The notes under the pieces are model-generated. The model did no database searches and was not told where the DNA came from. It was given only the letters and a program-made list of their open reading frames with translations. From Acidovorax sp. SUPP3334 (GTDB lineage: Bacteria; Pseudomonadota; Gammaproteobacteria; Burkholderiales; Burkholderiaceae_C), in NCBI RefSeq assembly GCF_030159055.1, contig NZ_BQXQ01000003.1:1-64000 (forward strand): a stretch of DNA of 64,000 nucleotides. The letters are read 5' to 3'. Positions 47,691 through 56,749 of the stretch are shown here, one piece after another. The first letter of the stretch is position 1. Each line of letters begins with the position of its first letter. Both the position numbers and the translations under genes were made by a program.

Positions 47691-49067
47691 TCAGGCGGTC
47701 GGGTCGTTCACGAGCACCGCGCCCGCGGTCTTGTGGCTGGCGGTATCGACCAAAATCAGCGAGCCCAGCACGCGCGCCCGGGTAAAGGGCGCGGCAGGCA
47801 GGGGTTCCTGCAGCAGCAGGTCCACGTGGCCGATGGCGTTGGGGTCGAGCTGGGCGGCATCTTCCTCGGCCAGCGTGTGGATGTTGAGCTTGTGCACCAC
47901 GCGCTGCACCTTGGCCTTGACCCAGCGGTGGCCGTGCAAGGCCCAGTAAACGCGGCCGGCAACGAGCGGCTCGTCGTCCATCCACGCCACGGTGGCGCGC
48001 AGTTCGCGCCGGCCGGGCCAGGAAGGCGTCGATGCCGGGGTGTCGAAGTCGTCGGCGGCCACGGCGGCAGGCTGCGGCGCGGCGATGATCCAGTCGCCCC
48101 GCGACACGTCCACCTCGCGGTCGAGCACGATGCCCGCGCTCTGGCCGGCCGGCACGCCGACGGGGCGGCGGGCGTGGTCCAGCACCTGGGCCACGGTGGC
48201 CTGCTGTCCGCTCGGGAACACCTGCACCGCCGTGCCGGGCTCGACGTTGCCGGCGGCCACGCGGCCCCAGAACACGCGGCGGCCCTGCGAGGTATCGGCG
48301 GACGACGAGAACTTCTCGACCCACTGCACGGGAAACGCCAGCGGCAGGCCGACGTCGGTGGGCGTGTTGGGCAGTTTCTCCAGGATCTGCAGCAGGCTCG
48401 GGCCCTCGTAGCCGCACCAGCCGGGGTTCGCATCGACCACGTTCCAGCCCTTGAGGGCGGACACCGGCACCGTCGCCCGCGCGGCGATGCCCGCGGCCTG
48501 CGCGAAGGCGCCGAGCGCATCGCGGATGTGGCGGAAGGCGAGCGCCGGGTCTTGCACCGCATCGAGCTTGTTCACCGCGAACACCAGCGAATGCACGCGC
48601 AGCAGATGCACCAGCAGCGAATGGCGGCGCGTCTGCGCCAGCAGTTCGAGGCCGGGGTTCTTCCAATCGAGCTTGGTGGCATCGACCAGCACCACGGCCG
48701 CGTCGGCGCTGCTGGCGGCGGTGACCATGTTGCGGGTGTACTGCTCGTGGCCCGGTGCGTCGCCGATGATGAACTTGCGTTCTTCGGTGGCGAAGTAGCG
48801 GTAGGCCACGTCGATGGTGATGCCCTGTTCGCGCTCGGCCGACAGGCCGTCGGTCAGCAGGGCCAGGTCGGTTTCGCCCTGGCGCTGCACGCCGGCCAGG
48901 TGGTCCTGCAGCACGGCCTTGCTGTCCACCAGCAGGCGGCCGATGAGGGTGCTCTTGCCGTCATCGACCGAGCCGCAGGTGATGAACTTCAGTGCCGAAA
49001 TGGCATCGTTTTGGCCCGATGCCGCCGGTTGGATTGCCTGTGCTGCTATCGAATTGGTAGTGGTCAT
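47691..49067 (-). CDS. cysN: Sulfate adenylyltransferase subunit 1
   Basis: This GTPase subunit powers ATP sulfurylase. The product has 458 residues. G1 is GSVDDGKSTLIGRLL, G3 is DAPGHEQYTRNM and G4 is NKLD. The EF-Tu-like beta-barrel domains follow. It ends without the CysC APS-kinase extension found in some species, so APS is either reduced directly or phosphorylated by a kinase elsewhere. Its ATG shares one base with the cysD stop. It is the last gene of the tauE-cysI-DUF934-cysD-cysN operon. The N-terminal ~15 residues are read through a sequence vaguely like the dispersed repeat, too weak to call. Confidence 0.95.
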   Translation of the reverse strand: MTTTNSIAAQAIQPAASGQNDAISALKFITCGSVDDGKSTLIGRLLVDSKAVLQDHLAGVQRQGETDLALLTDGLSAEREQGITIDVAYRYFATEERKFIIGDAPGHEQYTRNMVTAASSADAAVVLVDATKLDWKNPGLELLAQTRRHSLLVHLLRVHSLVFAVNKLDAVQDPALAFRHIRDALGAFAQAAGIAARATVPVSALKGWNVVDANPGWCGYEGPSLLQILEKLPNTPTDVGLPLAFPVQWVEKFSSSADTSQGRRVFWGRVAAGNVEPGTAVQVFPSGQQATVAQVLDHARRPVGVPAGQSAGIVLDREVDVSRGDWIIAAPQPAAVAADDFDTPASTPSWPGRRELRATVAWMDDEPLVAGRVYWALHGHRWVKAKVQRVVHKLNIHTLAEEDAAQLDPNAIGHVDLLLQEPLPAAPFTRARVLGSLILVDTASHKTAGAVLVNDPTA

Positions 49068-49999
49068 CAGAAGTACCCGTCTTTCTTGCGCTTTTCCATC
49101 GAGGCGTCGGAGGTCTTGTCGTCCATGCGCGTCGCGCCGCGCTCGCTCACGTCCGCCGCCAGGGTTTCGATCACGATGTCGGCGGCCGTGGCGGCCGGGC
49201 TTTCCACCGGGCAGGTGCAGGTGATATCGCCCACGGTGCGAAAGCGCACGTCGCGCGTTTCCACCGTTTCGCCGTCACGCGGCGGGGTGAGGTCGGTCAC
49301 GGGCACCAGCAGGCCCTTGCGCTCCACCACCTGGCGCTTGTGGGTGTAGTAGAGCGAGGGCAGGGCGATCTGCTCGCGGTCGATGTACTGCCACACGTCC
49401 AGTTCGGTCCAGTTGCTGATGGGGAACACGCGAAAGTGCTCGCCGGGCGCCAGGCGCGTGTTGAACAGCGTCCACAGCTCGGGCCGCTGGGCCTTGGGCT
49501 GCCACTGGCCGAAGCTGTCGCGGTGCGAAAAGATGCGCTCCTTGGCGCGGGCCTTTTCCTCGTCGCGGCGGGCGCCGCCGATCAGCGCGTCGAAGCGGAA
49601 TTCGTCGATGGCCTCCAGCAGCGTGACCGACTGGTGCACGTTGCGGCTCTCGCCGGGGTGCGCAAGGCGCACGGTGCCGCGGGCCATGGAGTCTTCCACG
49701 CTGCGCACGATGAGCTCGGCCCCCAGTTCCTTGGCGCGAAAGTCGCGAAAGTCCGTGACCTCGGGAAAGTTGTGCCCCGTGTCGATCATCAGCAGCGGGT
49801 AGGGAATGCGGCCCGCACCGAACGCCTTTTCAGCGCACTTGAGCATCACCAGCGAGTCTTTGCCCCCCGAAAACAGCAGCGCTGGGCGCTCGAAGGCGGC
49901 GGCCACCTCGCGCAGGATGAAGATGGTTTCTTCTTCCAGCGCGTCCAGGTGGCGGTTGCTGAGGTGGCTCAGCACATGGGATTCGGTGCGGGCATTCAT
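49067..49999 (-). CDS. cysD: Sulfate adenylyltransferase subunit 2
   Basis: CysD carries the adenylation site that makes adenosine 5'-phosphosulfate from sulfate and ATP. The product has 310 residues. The PP-loop is FSGGKDSLVML and DTGHNFPEVTDFRD follows. The PAPS-reductase-like fold continues with GGARRDEEKARAKERIFS and the FPISNWTELDVWQYI block. It overlaps cysN by one base. Upstream, only 58 bp separate it from the DUF934 gene, so there is no room for a cysH gene here. Confidence 0.95.
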   Translation of the reverse strand: MNARTESHVLSHLSNRHLDALEEETIFILREVAAAFERPALLFSGGKDSLVMLKCAEKAFGAGRIPYPLLMIDTGHNFPEVTDFRDFRAKELGAELIVRSVEDSMARGTVRLAHPGESRNVHQSVTLLEAIDEFRFDALIGGARRDEEKARAKERIFSHRDSFGQWQPKAQRPELWTLFNTRLAPGEHFRVFPISNWTELDVWQYIDREQIALPSLYYTHKRQVVERKGLLVPVTDLTPPRDGETVETRDVRFRTVGDITCTCPVESPAATAADIVIETLAADVSERGATRMDDKTSDASMEKRKKDGYF

Positions 50000-50057
50000 G
50001 CGGTGATCTCGGTGGGTGCGTCGGTGAGCGTGGCGGGGGCGCGGCGGGAGCGCGGGG

Positions 50058-50438
50058 TCAGGCAGCGTCGCGAAAGTGCGGCAGCGGATGCGTCACGTCG
50101 CCCTGGTAGAAGGCATGGAAGCGGTCCAGCTGGCGCTGCGCGTCGGCCATGTCCACGCCCTCGCGCAGCACGGCCACGTCGAAACCGCAGCGGGCCATCT
50201 GCACCAGCTGGTCGATCAGCACATCGCCCGTCGCGCGGATCTCGCCCGCGAACTTCAGGCGCTGGCGCAGCAGCCGGGCCTGGCTGAAAGCCCTGCCGTC
50301 GGTGAATTTCGGGAAGTGCAGGTCGATGCGCGTCACGCCTGCAAGGTCTTGCGCGAGCGGGTCGGCGTCGTTGGCCAGTTCAAGAACGTTTTGGCCTTCC
50401 GCGCTGGTGCTGTTTGCGCTGGCAGCTATTATTTTCAT
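50058..50438 (-). CDS. DUF934 protein of the sulfite-reductase operon
   Basis: The product has 126 residues. The DUF934 core reads IDLHFPKFTDGRAFSQARLLRQRL (residues ~37-60), then GDVLIDQLVQMARCGFDVAVLR. The family accompanies assimilatory sulfite or nitrite reductases and is thought to help them, possibly in electron transfer or cofactor handling; its reaction is not established. The first ~11 residues (MKIIAASANSTS) come from a palindromic repeat that overlaps the start codon, and many relatives are longer at the N-terminus. The original 5' end may therefore have been replaced. It lies 33 bp after cysI. Confidence 0.82.
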   Translation of the reverse strand: MKIIAASANSTSAEGQNVLELANDADPLAQDLAGVTRIDLHFPKFTDGRAFSQARLLRQRLKFAGEIRATGDVLIDQLVQMARCGFDVAVLREGVDMADAQRQLDRFHAFYQGDVTHPLPHFRDAA

Positions 50439-50440
50439 AG
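50415..50440 (-). repeat. Dispersed palindromic repeat, copy 8 (type 1), at the DUF934 start codon
   Basis: Plus-strand TTGCGCTGGCAGCTATTATT is followed by TTCATAG. The CAT at 50436-50438 is the DUF934 start codon on the minus strand, so the element provides the start and the first codons. Confidence 0.68.
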
Positions 50441-50471
50441 TGATTCGAGGGTCGTGGGTCTGCGGCGGGGC

Positions 50472-52310
50472 TCAGGCGGAGAGGACTTCGGCGGGGTGCC
50501 GGGCGGCGTTGGCGGCGGCCTTGAAGGGCTCGATGCCGACGCGGCGCACCGTGTCGATGAAGTTCTCGTGCCGCGGGCCATGGACGGCGTCCGTGACCGG
50601 CAGCCGTTCGGTGCGGTAGGTGGCCAGCAGCGCTTCGATCACGCCGGGCACCTCGCTGGCGCTGAACGACGGGCCGATGATCTTGCCGGGAATGGCCGGG
50701 CCCGACAGGTTGGTGCCGTCGGCGCCACCCAGGGTGATCTGGTACCACTCCTTGCCGTCCTTGTCGACGCCCAGGATGCCGATGTGGCCGCTGTGGTGGT
50801 GGCCACAGCTGTTGATGCAGCCGCTGATGTGCAGGTCGATTTCGCCCAGGTCCCACAGTTCGTCCAGGTCCTGGTAGCGCTCGGTGATGGCTTCGGCGAT
50901 GGGCAGCGAGCGGGCGTTGGCCAGCGAGCAGAAATCGCCGCCGGGGCAGGCGATCATGTCGGTCAGCAGGCCGATGTTGGGCTTGGCCAGACCCAGCGCC
51001 TTGGCGGCCTTGTACAGCTCGGGCAACTGGTCGCGGCGCACCCAGGGCAGCAGCAGGTTCTGTTCGTGCGTCACACGGGCCTCGCCGCCCGAGAAACGGT
51101 CGGCCAGGTCGGCGGCGGCTTCCATCTGTTCGGCGGTGGCGTCGCCAGGGGCGTAGCCCAGGCGCTTGAAAGACAGCACCACGGCGCGCAGTTGGGGGTG
51201 GCGGTGCGGCATCACGTTGCGCACCAGCCAGCGCCCGAAGTCCTGGTCGTTCTCGGCGGCGGTGCGCAGCAGGGCCACGGTTTCGGCTTCGGCATCGGCC
51301 GGGCGCAGGTCCAGATCGGGCTCGCGGAACGACGAGGTCACGCGGTCCAGTTCGGCCTGGGTGATGGTGTGCGGGCCGCCTTCGATCTCTACGATCTGCC
51401 GGAACTCTTCCTCCACCTGGTCGATGTAGGTCTGGCCTTCGGACTTGACGAGGATCTTGATGCGCGCCTTCCAGGCGTTGTCGCGCCGGCCGTAGCGGTT
51501 ATAGACCCGGATCACCGCCTCCAGGTAGTTCATGAGCTGGTTCCACGGCAGGAACTCGCGCAGCACCGGGCTGATGACCGGCGTGCGGCCCATGCCGCCA
51601 CCGGCGCGCACGCGAAAGCCCAGCTCGCCCGCTTCGTTCTTGTGCAGTTGCAGGCCCACGTCGTACCAGCCGAGGGCGGCGCGGTCTTCCAGGGCGCCGT
51701 TGAGCGAGATCTTGAACTTGCGCGGCAGGAAGGCGAACTCGGGGTGCAGCGTGCTCCACTGGCGCAGGATTTCGCAGAAAGGCCGGGGGTCGGCGATCTC
51801 GTCGGCGGCGATGCCGGCCAGCGCGTCGCTGGTGATGTTGCGAATGCAATTGCCGCTGGTCTGGATGCCGTGCAGCTGCACGCTGGCCAGCAGGTCCATC
51901 ACGTCGGCGCTCTTGTCCAGCGGAATCCAGTTGTATTGCACGTTGGTGCGCGTGGTGAAGTGGCCGTAGCCGTACTTCAATTGGGTGCCGATGCGCCGGC
52001 CGTCGTGCAGGGGAATGTCGCCCAGCTTTTCCTGCGTGGTCTGGGCCTCGGCCAGCAGGGCGGCGTCGGGCTGGTCGTAGTCACGGGCCACCTTGGCCAG
52101 CACGCGCAGCTGGGCGCTGGACAGTTCGCCGTAGGGCACGGCCACGCGCAGCATGGGCGCGTAGCGCTGCACGTACCAGCCGTTTTGCAGGCGCAGGGGC
52201 TTGAATTCGTCGCCCGAGAGCTTGCCGGCCTGAAAGCGTTCGAGTTGGTCGCGGTACTGCTCGGCGCGCAGCCGGATGAATTCACGGTCGAAGTCTGTGT
52301 ATTGGTACAT
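50472..52310 (-). CDS. cysI: Assimilatory sulfite reductase hemoprotein (CysI-type)
   Basis: The enzyme reduces sulfite to sulfide with six electrons at a siroheme-[4Fe-4S] centre. The product has 612 residues with the two-repeat fold. Cluster ligands are IACPGGDFC (Cys-X5-Cys) and SGCINSCGHH (Cys-X3-Cys) in the C-terminal half. Siroheme-binding RQFNVQY-like segments appear as FTTRTNVQYNWIPL. No CysJ flavoprotein gene is present, so electrons probably come from ferredoxin. It lies 10 bp downstream of the TauE-type gene. The sequence around GGMGRTPVISP is shared with nitrite reductases, but the cys neighbours settle the role. Confidence 0.92.
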   Translation of the reverse strand: MYQYTDFDREFIRLRAEQYRDQLERFQAGKLSGDEFKPLRLQNGWYVQRYAPMLRVAVPYGELSSAQLRVLAKVARDYDQPDAALLAEAQTTQEKLGDIPLHDGRRIGTQLKYGYGHFTTRTNVQYNWIPLDKSADVMDLLASVQLHGIQTSGNCIRNITSDALAGIAADEIADPRPFCEILRQWSTLHPEFAFLPRKFKISLNGALEDRAALGWYDVGLQLHKNEAGELGFRVRAGGGMGRTPVISPVLREFLPWNQLMNYLEAVIRVYNRYGRRDNAWKARIKILVKSEGQTYIDQVEEEFRQIVEIEGGPHTITQAELDRVTSSFREPDLDLRPADAEAETVALLRTAAENDQDFGRWLVRNVMPHRHPQLRAVVLSFKRLGYAPGDATAEQMEAAADLADRFSGGEARVTHEQNLLLPWVRRDQLPELYKAAKALGLAKPNIGLLTDMIACPGGDFCSLANARSLPIAEAITERYQDLDELWDLGEIDLHISGCINSCGHHHSGHIGILGVDKDGKEWYQITLGGADGTNLSGPAIPGKIIGPSFSASEVPGVIEALLATYRTERLPVTDAVHGPRHENFIDTVRRVGIEPFKAAANAARHPAEVLSA

Positions 52311-52320
52311 CGTGGGTCAC

Positions 52321-53124
52321 TCAGATCAAAACCAGTTTGGCGCCCGCCCAGGCGAGCAGCACGGAAAGGGCCGAGCGGATCAACCGCTCCGGCGCGCGGG
52401 ATACGAGGCGCGAGCCCAGCCAGATGCCAGGCAGCGATCCCGCCAGCAATTGGACCAGAAGCGGCCAGTCCACGGAGCCGAGCGACGCATGCCCCAGGCC
52501 CGCCACCAGTGTCAGCGGCACGGCGTAGGCGATATCGGCGGCAATGATGCGCGGCAGCGGCAGCAGCGGAAACACCATCAGCAGCACCGTCACGCCGATG
52601 GCGCCCGCGCCCACCGAGGTGAAGGTGACCAGCGTGCCGATCACCGCGCCCAGCAGCACCGGCAGGCTCCAGTGGCGGGGGCGCGCGGCATCCGCGCCGG
52701 CATCGGCACGGGTTTGCCGGTCGGCTGCCTGCCGCGCCGGAGAAAAAACGAAAGCCTTGTACAGCATGGCGGCGGCGGTGAGCAGCAGGGCGACGCCGAG
52801 CGTGGTGGTCATGATGCGCTGGGCGGTGCTGCTGCCGGGGCCCATCACCTTCAGCGCCCACAGCGACAGCAGCGCCGCAGGCACGCTGCCCGCGCACAGC
52901 AGGCCCACCACCCGCCAGGGCACCAGCCGCTGCCGCGCCAGGCTGACGGTGCCGCCCATCTTGGTGAAGGCGGCGAAGAGCAGATCGGTGCCGATCGCCA
53001 GGTGCGGCTTCACCCCGAAGAAGAAGATCAGGATGGGCGTCATCAGCGAGCCGCCACCGACCCCGGTGAGGCCGACGATCAAGCCCACCGCGAAGCCCGC
53101 GAAAACGAACGCCAAATCATGCAT
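52321..53124 (-). CDS. TauE/SafE-family membrane permease (sulfite/sulfonate or sulfate-linked)
   Basis: A 267-residue protein with about eight hydrophobic helices. The family repeat is clear: AFVFAGFAVGLIVGLTGVGGGSLMTPIL near the start and, in the second half, GTLVTFTSVGAGAIGVTVLLM. It is the first gene of the sulfur operon, 10 bp before cysI, so export of sulfite or import of a sulfur anion is likely; direction cannot be told. The ATG at 53124 lies very close to a possible promoter (AAACAA at 53154-53159 and AATGTA at 53132-53137 on the plus strand read as -35 and -10 in reverse), which would leave almost no leader. Confidence 0.88.
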   Translation of the reverse strand: MHDLAFVFAGFAVGLIVGLTGVGGGSLMTPILIFFFGVKPHLAIGTDLLFAAFTKMGGTVSLARQRLVPWRVVGLLCAGSVPAALLSLWALKVMGPGSSTAQRIMTTTLGVALLLTAAAMLYKAFVFSPARQAADRQTRADAGADAARPRHWSLPVLLGAVIGTLVTFTSVGAGAIGVTVLLMVFPLLPLPRIIAADIAYAVPLTLVAGLGHASLGSVDWPLLVQLLAGSLPGIWLGSRLVSRAPERLIRSALSVLLAWAGAKLVLI

Positions 53125-53151
53125 GCCGGCGAATGTAGGCGGAGTCCTTAT

Positions 53152-53174
53152 GGAAACAAACGATTGTTTTTTCC
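53152..53174. promoter_or_regulatory. Inverted repeat upstream of the cys operon
   Basis: GGAAACAA / TTGTTTTTTCC with an ACGA spacer, and an ATAAGCTTAT palindrome at 53188-53197. They lie 28-73 bp before the first gene of the cys operon. LysR-type CysB/Cbl control of such operons is well established in enterics. This is the best candidate region but no consensus match is claimed. Confidence 0.4.
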
Positions 53175-53245
53175 TGCCGTTATGCGGATAAGCTTATTTC
53201 CCAGCACTGGCGCGGGTTTGCAGAGGATCGGCAGGCCCCGTCGGC

Positions 53246-55222
53246 TCAAAGCCGCTCGGTGCCCAAGGCCCGCGCCAGCCGCGAGTCCAGGGGAAGCGGC
53301 TCGCCGTGCAGCCGCGCCGCGATCAGTTCGCCGCACAGCGGTGCCAGGGTGAGCCCGCGCGCTCCCATGGCCGTGCACACCCACAGGCCGGGCAAGGCGT
53401 GCGGATCGACGGGGCCGGCGATCGGAAGTCGGTCGTGCGACGTGCAGCGCACGCCGGCCCAGGCCCGGACGGCCGGGTGATCCTGCGCGGTGGAGGGGGC
53501 TGCATCGGTGGCATGGTCTGCATGGGCTGCACGTGCGGCTGCCTGCTCGAAGGCCGGGGCCAGCCGGTCCGCCACCGCGGGCAGCAGGGTCTGCAATTTC
53601 GTCCAGTTGGCGGCATGGGCTGCAGCCGCTTCGTCGGCGCTCAGCGGAAGCTGCGTCGCGTCCCGCTCGAAGGTCGAGCCCATGTACCAGCGCCGAGCGC
53701 CGTTCGGCCCTGGAATGTGGGGCACCAGATTGCCGTTGCCGTTGACCGGGAACCCCGGCCAAACTCCAGGTGCTCCAGAAGCTCCAGATTCGCCATCTTC
53801 GGCGCCGTGGTCCCCCCAGGAGACCTGGCCGCGCAGTGGCTGCAGCACCCAGCGCTCGTCCAGCAACGGCATGCTTTGCGGTCCGGCGGCCACGACGACG
53901 TACGGCGCCTCGGCCAGCACTGCACCCTGTGCATCGATCGCCTGCCAGTTCGCCGTGCCCTCCGGGTTGGCGGGGCCACGGCGCAATCGGTGGACCGATG
54001 CCCCGCCTTGCCATGCGATGGCCTGGTGGTCCAGCAGCGCGCCTATCCATCGGGCCGGGCGCACCCAGCCGGCCCGTGCGTGCCAGCAGGCGACGGCGCC
54101 GTTCGGCAAGCCGGCCTGGGCAAGGGCCTTCGCGTCGGCAGGGCGGCTCCAATCGCTGCCCGCGCCATGGCCCCAGGCGGCAGGCATGCCAGGGCTGCCG
54201 TCCACGCGATGCTCCAGCACCCCGCAGGGGCTCCACGCCTCCCCGACGGGCAAAGCGGACAACGCTTGCAGCGTGGTCCGCACGCCGCTGCGCGACAGGC
54301 GCGAGAGCACGCTGTCGTCGGGCGAAACATGGGGGGCGAACAGGCCGGCAGGCAGGCCGGACGCGCCGCTGGCGGGCGCATCGGCCCGGTCCAGCACCCG
54401 CACCTTCCACCCGCGCCGCGCCAGACTGGCAGCCACCGAGGCGCCTGCCAGGCCGGCGCCGATCACCAGGCATTCGGAAGGTGCTTCCACCTCGACGGGT
54501 GGCGGGGCATTGCGTGCGGCGCGGGGTTCCCAAGCCGGGTCGAAGGTGGCCTGCAGGTTGTCGCGCTTGGGCGGCACGCCGGGCACCTTCGCCACCAAAA
54601 AACCGCATTGGGCCAGCGTGTCGCGCACGGCCCGCGCGATCGTCCAGGTTGCGAGACGCGTGCCGCGTCGGCAGCAGCGCGCCACGGCCTTCAGCGTGTG
54701 TTCATCCCAGATGCCGGGGTTGCGCTGCGGGCTGAAGCCGTCCAGGTACACCGAATCGGCCACGGGCATCTGCTGGCGCAGCATGGCCTGGGCATCGCCC
54801 ACGTAGAGCGTGAGCAGCACGCGGCCTTGTTCGAACGCGAGGCGGTGCACGCCCGGCAAAAGGCCCCAGAACTGGTCGTGCAACTGCTGCGCGAGCGGCG
54901 CCAGTTCGGGATGGGCGGCACCGGCACGCAGCAGATCGGCCGCCGCCACGGGGAACGCCTCGCAAGAGGCGAAATGCAGCAGTGCGGGGCGGCCGGGGTC
55001 GGCGCGCCAGACGGCCCAGGTCACGAGGAAGTTGAGACCCAGGCCGAAGCCGGTCTCCAGAATGCGCCAGCGGGCCTGGCCAGCCCAGGCCAGCGGCAGG
55101 CCGCAGCCGTGCAGGAACACGCGGTGGGCCTGGTCCAGGCCACCGTTTTCACTGTGGTAGCGGTCGCCGAATCGCGGGCTGTAGGGGGTGCCGTCGGCCA
55201 GCCAGTCGATGGGCTCGGTCAT
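53246..55222 (-). CDS. mnmC: Bifunctional tRNA 5-methylaminomethyl-2-thiouridine biosynthesis protein
   Basis: MnmC finishes the mnm5s2U34 modification. The product has 658 residues. The N-terminal DUF752 methyltransferase domain (residues ~1-230) has ILETGFGLGLNFLVT and a YLDGFSPQRNPGIWD block. The C-terminal domain is an FAD-dependent oxidase that removes the carboxymethyl group, with the motif CLVIGAGLAGASVAASLARRG near residue 250 and VRCTSHDRLPIAG near 610. Order and length are those of E. coli MnmC. It lies between the cys operon and yggX on the minus strand with 27 bp to yggX, so co-transcription is likely. Confidence 0.94.
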   Translation of the reverse strand: MTEPIDWLADGTPYSPRFGDRYHSENGGLDQAHRVFLHGCGLPLAWAGQARWRILETGFGLGLNFLVTWAVWRADPGRPALLHFASCEAFPVAAADLLRAGAAHPELAPLAQQLHDQFWGLLPGVHRLAFEQGRVLLTLYVGDAQAMLRQQMPVADSVYLDGFSPQRNPGIWDEHTLKAVARCCRRGTRLATWTIARAVRDTLAQCGFLVAKVPGVPPKRDNLQATFDPAWEPRAARNAPPPVEVEAPSECLVIGAGLAGASVAASLARRGWKVRVLDRADAPASGASGLPAGLFAPHVSPDDSVLSRLSRSGVRTTLQALSALPVGEAWSPCGVLEHRVDGSPGMPAAWGHGAGSDWSRPADAKALAQAGLPNGAVACWHARAGWVRPARWIGALLDHQAIAWQGGASVHRLRRGPANPEGTANWQAIDAQGAVLAEAPYVVVAAGPQSMPLLDERWVLQPLRGQVSWGDHGAEDGESGASGAPGVWPGFPVNGNGNLVPHIPGPNGARRWYMGSTFERDATQLPLSADEAAAAHAANWTKLQTLLPAVADRLAPAFEQAAARAAHADHATDAAPSTAQDHPAVRAWAGVRCTSHDRLPIAGPVDPHALPGLWVCTAMGARGLTLAPLCGELIAARLHGEPLPLDSRLARALGTERL

Positions 55223-55249
55223 GGACGGCGCCGGGTGTACGCCAAGGGT

Positions 55250-55522
55250 TCAGGCGCTGGGCGGTACGTAGCCCTGGGCGGCGTCCGCGCCCTCGCCGAA
55301 GAAGTGCTGCTCCATCTGGCGGGCCAGGTATTGGCGGGCGCGGGCATCGGCCAGGTTGAGGCGGTTTTCGTTCACCAGCATCGTCTGGTGCTTGAGCCAG
55401 GCGGCCCAGGCTTCCTTGCTGACGCTTTCCCAGATGCGCTTGCCCAGATCACCGGGGTAGGGGGGAAAGTCGAGGCCCTCGGCTTCTTTGCCGAGCTTGA
55501 TGCATTGAACGGTACGTGCCAT
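55250..55522 (-). CDS. yggX: Iron-trafficking / oxidative-damage protection protein YggX
   Basis: A 90-residue protein that is usually linked with Fe-S cluster repair and DNA-damage protection. [17 protein letters not shown] at the start contains the single conserved Cys7, followed by [16 protein letters not shown] and the C-terminal [13 protein letters not shown] block. It is divergent from the sbp gene, separated by a 145-bp interval containing a perfect palindrome that could serve either promoter. Confidence 0.94.
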   Translation of the reverse strand: MARTVQCIKLGKEAEGLDFPPYPGDLGKRIWESVSKEAWAAWLKHQTMLVNENRLNLADARARQYLARQMEQHFFGEGADAAQGYVPPSA

Positions 55523-55568
55523 GGGAAAGGGATCCTGGAAATCGTTGGGTTAGATGTTTTAGGTATTT

Positions 55569-55597
55569 AAAACTGAAATTTCAGTAGTTCCAGTTTT
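55569..55597. promoter_or_regulatory. Nested palindrome between yggX and sbp
   Basis: CTGAAATTTCAG (55573-55584) is a perfect 12-bp palindrome. AAAACTG (55569-55575) and CAGTTTT (55591-55597) form an outer inverted repeat. The region is AT-rich against the GC-rich background. It lies 71 bp before the sbp start and ~47 bp before yggX in the other direction. A sulfur-starvation regulator site (CysB, Cbl or SsuR type) is plausible. Confidence 0.5.
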
Positions 55598-55667
55598 GAA
55601 GAGGGACTTTCAGAATGCGTTGCATCGGTGATTCGCACCGGATCGCATCCACACAAGAAAGCCTCTC

Positions 55668-56690
55668 ATGAACGTTCGCCGCGACTTTATCAAGTTTCCT
55701 CTGGCAGCTGCCCTGTGGGCCGGTTTGGCCCTGACGGCTTTGCCGTCGTTCGCACAAACGGTGCAGTTCCTGAACGTTTCCTACGACCCGACCCGCGAGC
55801 TGTACGTCGAATACAACCAGGCGTTCGCCAAGCACTGGAATGCCAAGAGCGGGCAGGACCTGGCGATCAAGCAGTCGCACGGCGGCTCCGGCAAGCAGGC
55901 GCGTTCGATCATCGACGGCATCGACGCCGATGTGGCCACGCTGGCCCTCGGGGGCGATATCGATGCGCTGGGCACCCACGGCGGTTTGGTCAAGGCCGAC
56001 TGGCAAAAGCGGCTGCCCCACAACTCGGCGCCTTACACATCGACCATCGTCTTCCTGGTGAAGAAGGGCAACCCCAAGGGCCTCAAGGATTGGGACGACC
56101 TCGCCAAGCCCGGCGTGCAGGTGATCACCCCCAACCCCAAGACCTCCGGCGGCGCCCGCTGGAACTACCTGGCGGCCTGGGAGTTCGCCAAGCGCAAGTA
56201 CGGCGGCGATGCACAGGCCAAGGACTTCGTGGCCAAGCTGTACGGCAACGTGCCCGTGCTGGACACCGGCGCGCGCGGCTCCACCATCACCTTCGTGCAG
56301 CGCGGCGTGGGCGACGTGCTGCTGGCCTGGGAGAACGAAGCCTTCCTGGCCCTCAAGGAATTCGGTCCCGAGAAGTTCGAGATCGTCGTGCCTTCGATTT
56401 CCATCCTGGCCGAGCCCAGCGTGGCGGTGGTGGACAAGAACGTGGATAAGAAGGGCACCCGCGCCGTCGCCGAGGAATACCTCAAGTACCTGTACTCCGA
56501 CGAAGGCCAGGACATCGCCGGCAAGAACTTCTACCGCCCCACCGGCGACAAGGCCAAGGCCAAGTACGACAAGCAGTTCCCCAAGCTCACGCTGGTCACC
56601 ATCGACCAGGCTTTCGGCGGCTGGGGCAAGGCCGACAAGGCGCACTTTGCCGATGGCGGCAGTTTCGACCAGATCTACACGAAGAAGTGA
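55668..56690 (+). CDS. sbp: Sulfate ABC transporter periplasmic binding protein
   Basis: The product has 340 residues with a 30-residue signal peptide ([20 protein letters not shown]). The mature protein shows the sulfate-binding pattern [40 protein letters not shown] and [20 protein letters not shown], where the pocket Ser/Gly and Trp residues lie. No cysT, cysW or cysA gene follows. Instead it heads the ssu operon. It may be paired with a distant CysTWA transporter, or its position may serve joint induction by sulfate shortage. It is well expressed in similar operons, and the palindrome just upstream supports regulation. Confidence 0.92.
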   Translation: MNVRRDFIKFPLAAALWAGLALTALPSFAQTVQFLNVSYDPTRELYVEYNQAFAKHWNAKSGQDLAIKQSHGGSGKQARSIIDGIDADVATLALGGDIDALGTHGGLVKADWQKRLPHNSAPYTSTIVFLVKKGNPKGLKDWDDLAKPGVQVITPNPKTSGGARWNYLAAWEFAKRKYGGDAQAKDFVAKLYGNVPVLDTGARGSTITFVQRGVGDVLLAWENEAFLALKEFGPEKFEIVVPSISILAEPSVAVVDKNVDKKGTRAVAEEYLKYLYSDEGQDIAGKNFYRPTGDKAKAKYDKQFPKLTLVTIDQAFGGWGKADKAHFADGGSFDQIYTKK

Positions 56691-56749
56691 AGACGGCGGC
56701 GCCCGCATCCCGTCGCCAGCGCCTGTCGCTCAAGCCAGAAAGCCCTTAC

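Noticed and set aside
49030-49067. A tenth repeat copy at the start of cysN (GCTATCGAATTGGTAGT)
   Set aside because: Arms are too short and divergent and the AGCGC module is missing, so I did not count it.
50076-52547. An 823-codon plus-strand frame opposite cysI
   Set aside because: Antisense shadow. CysI has both cluster motifs on the minus strand.
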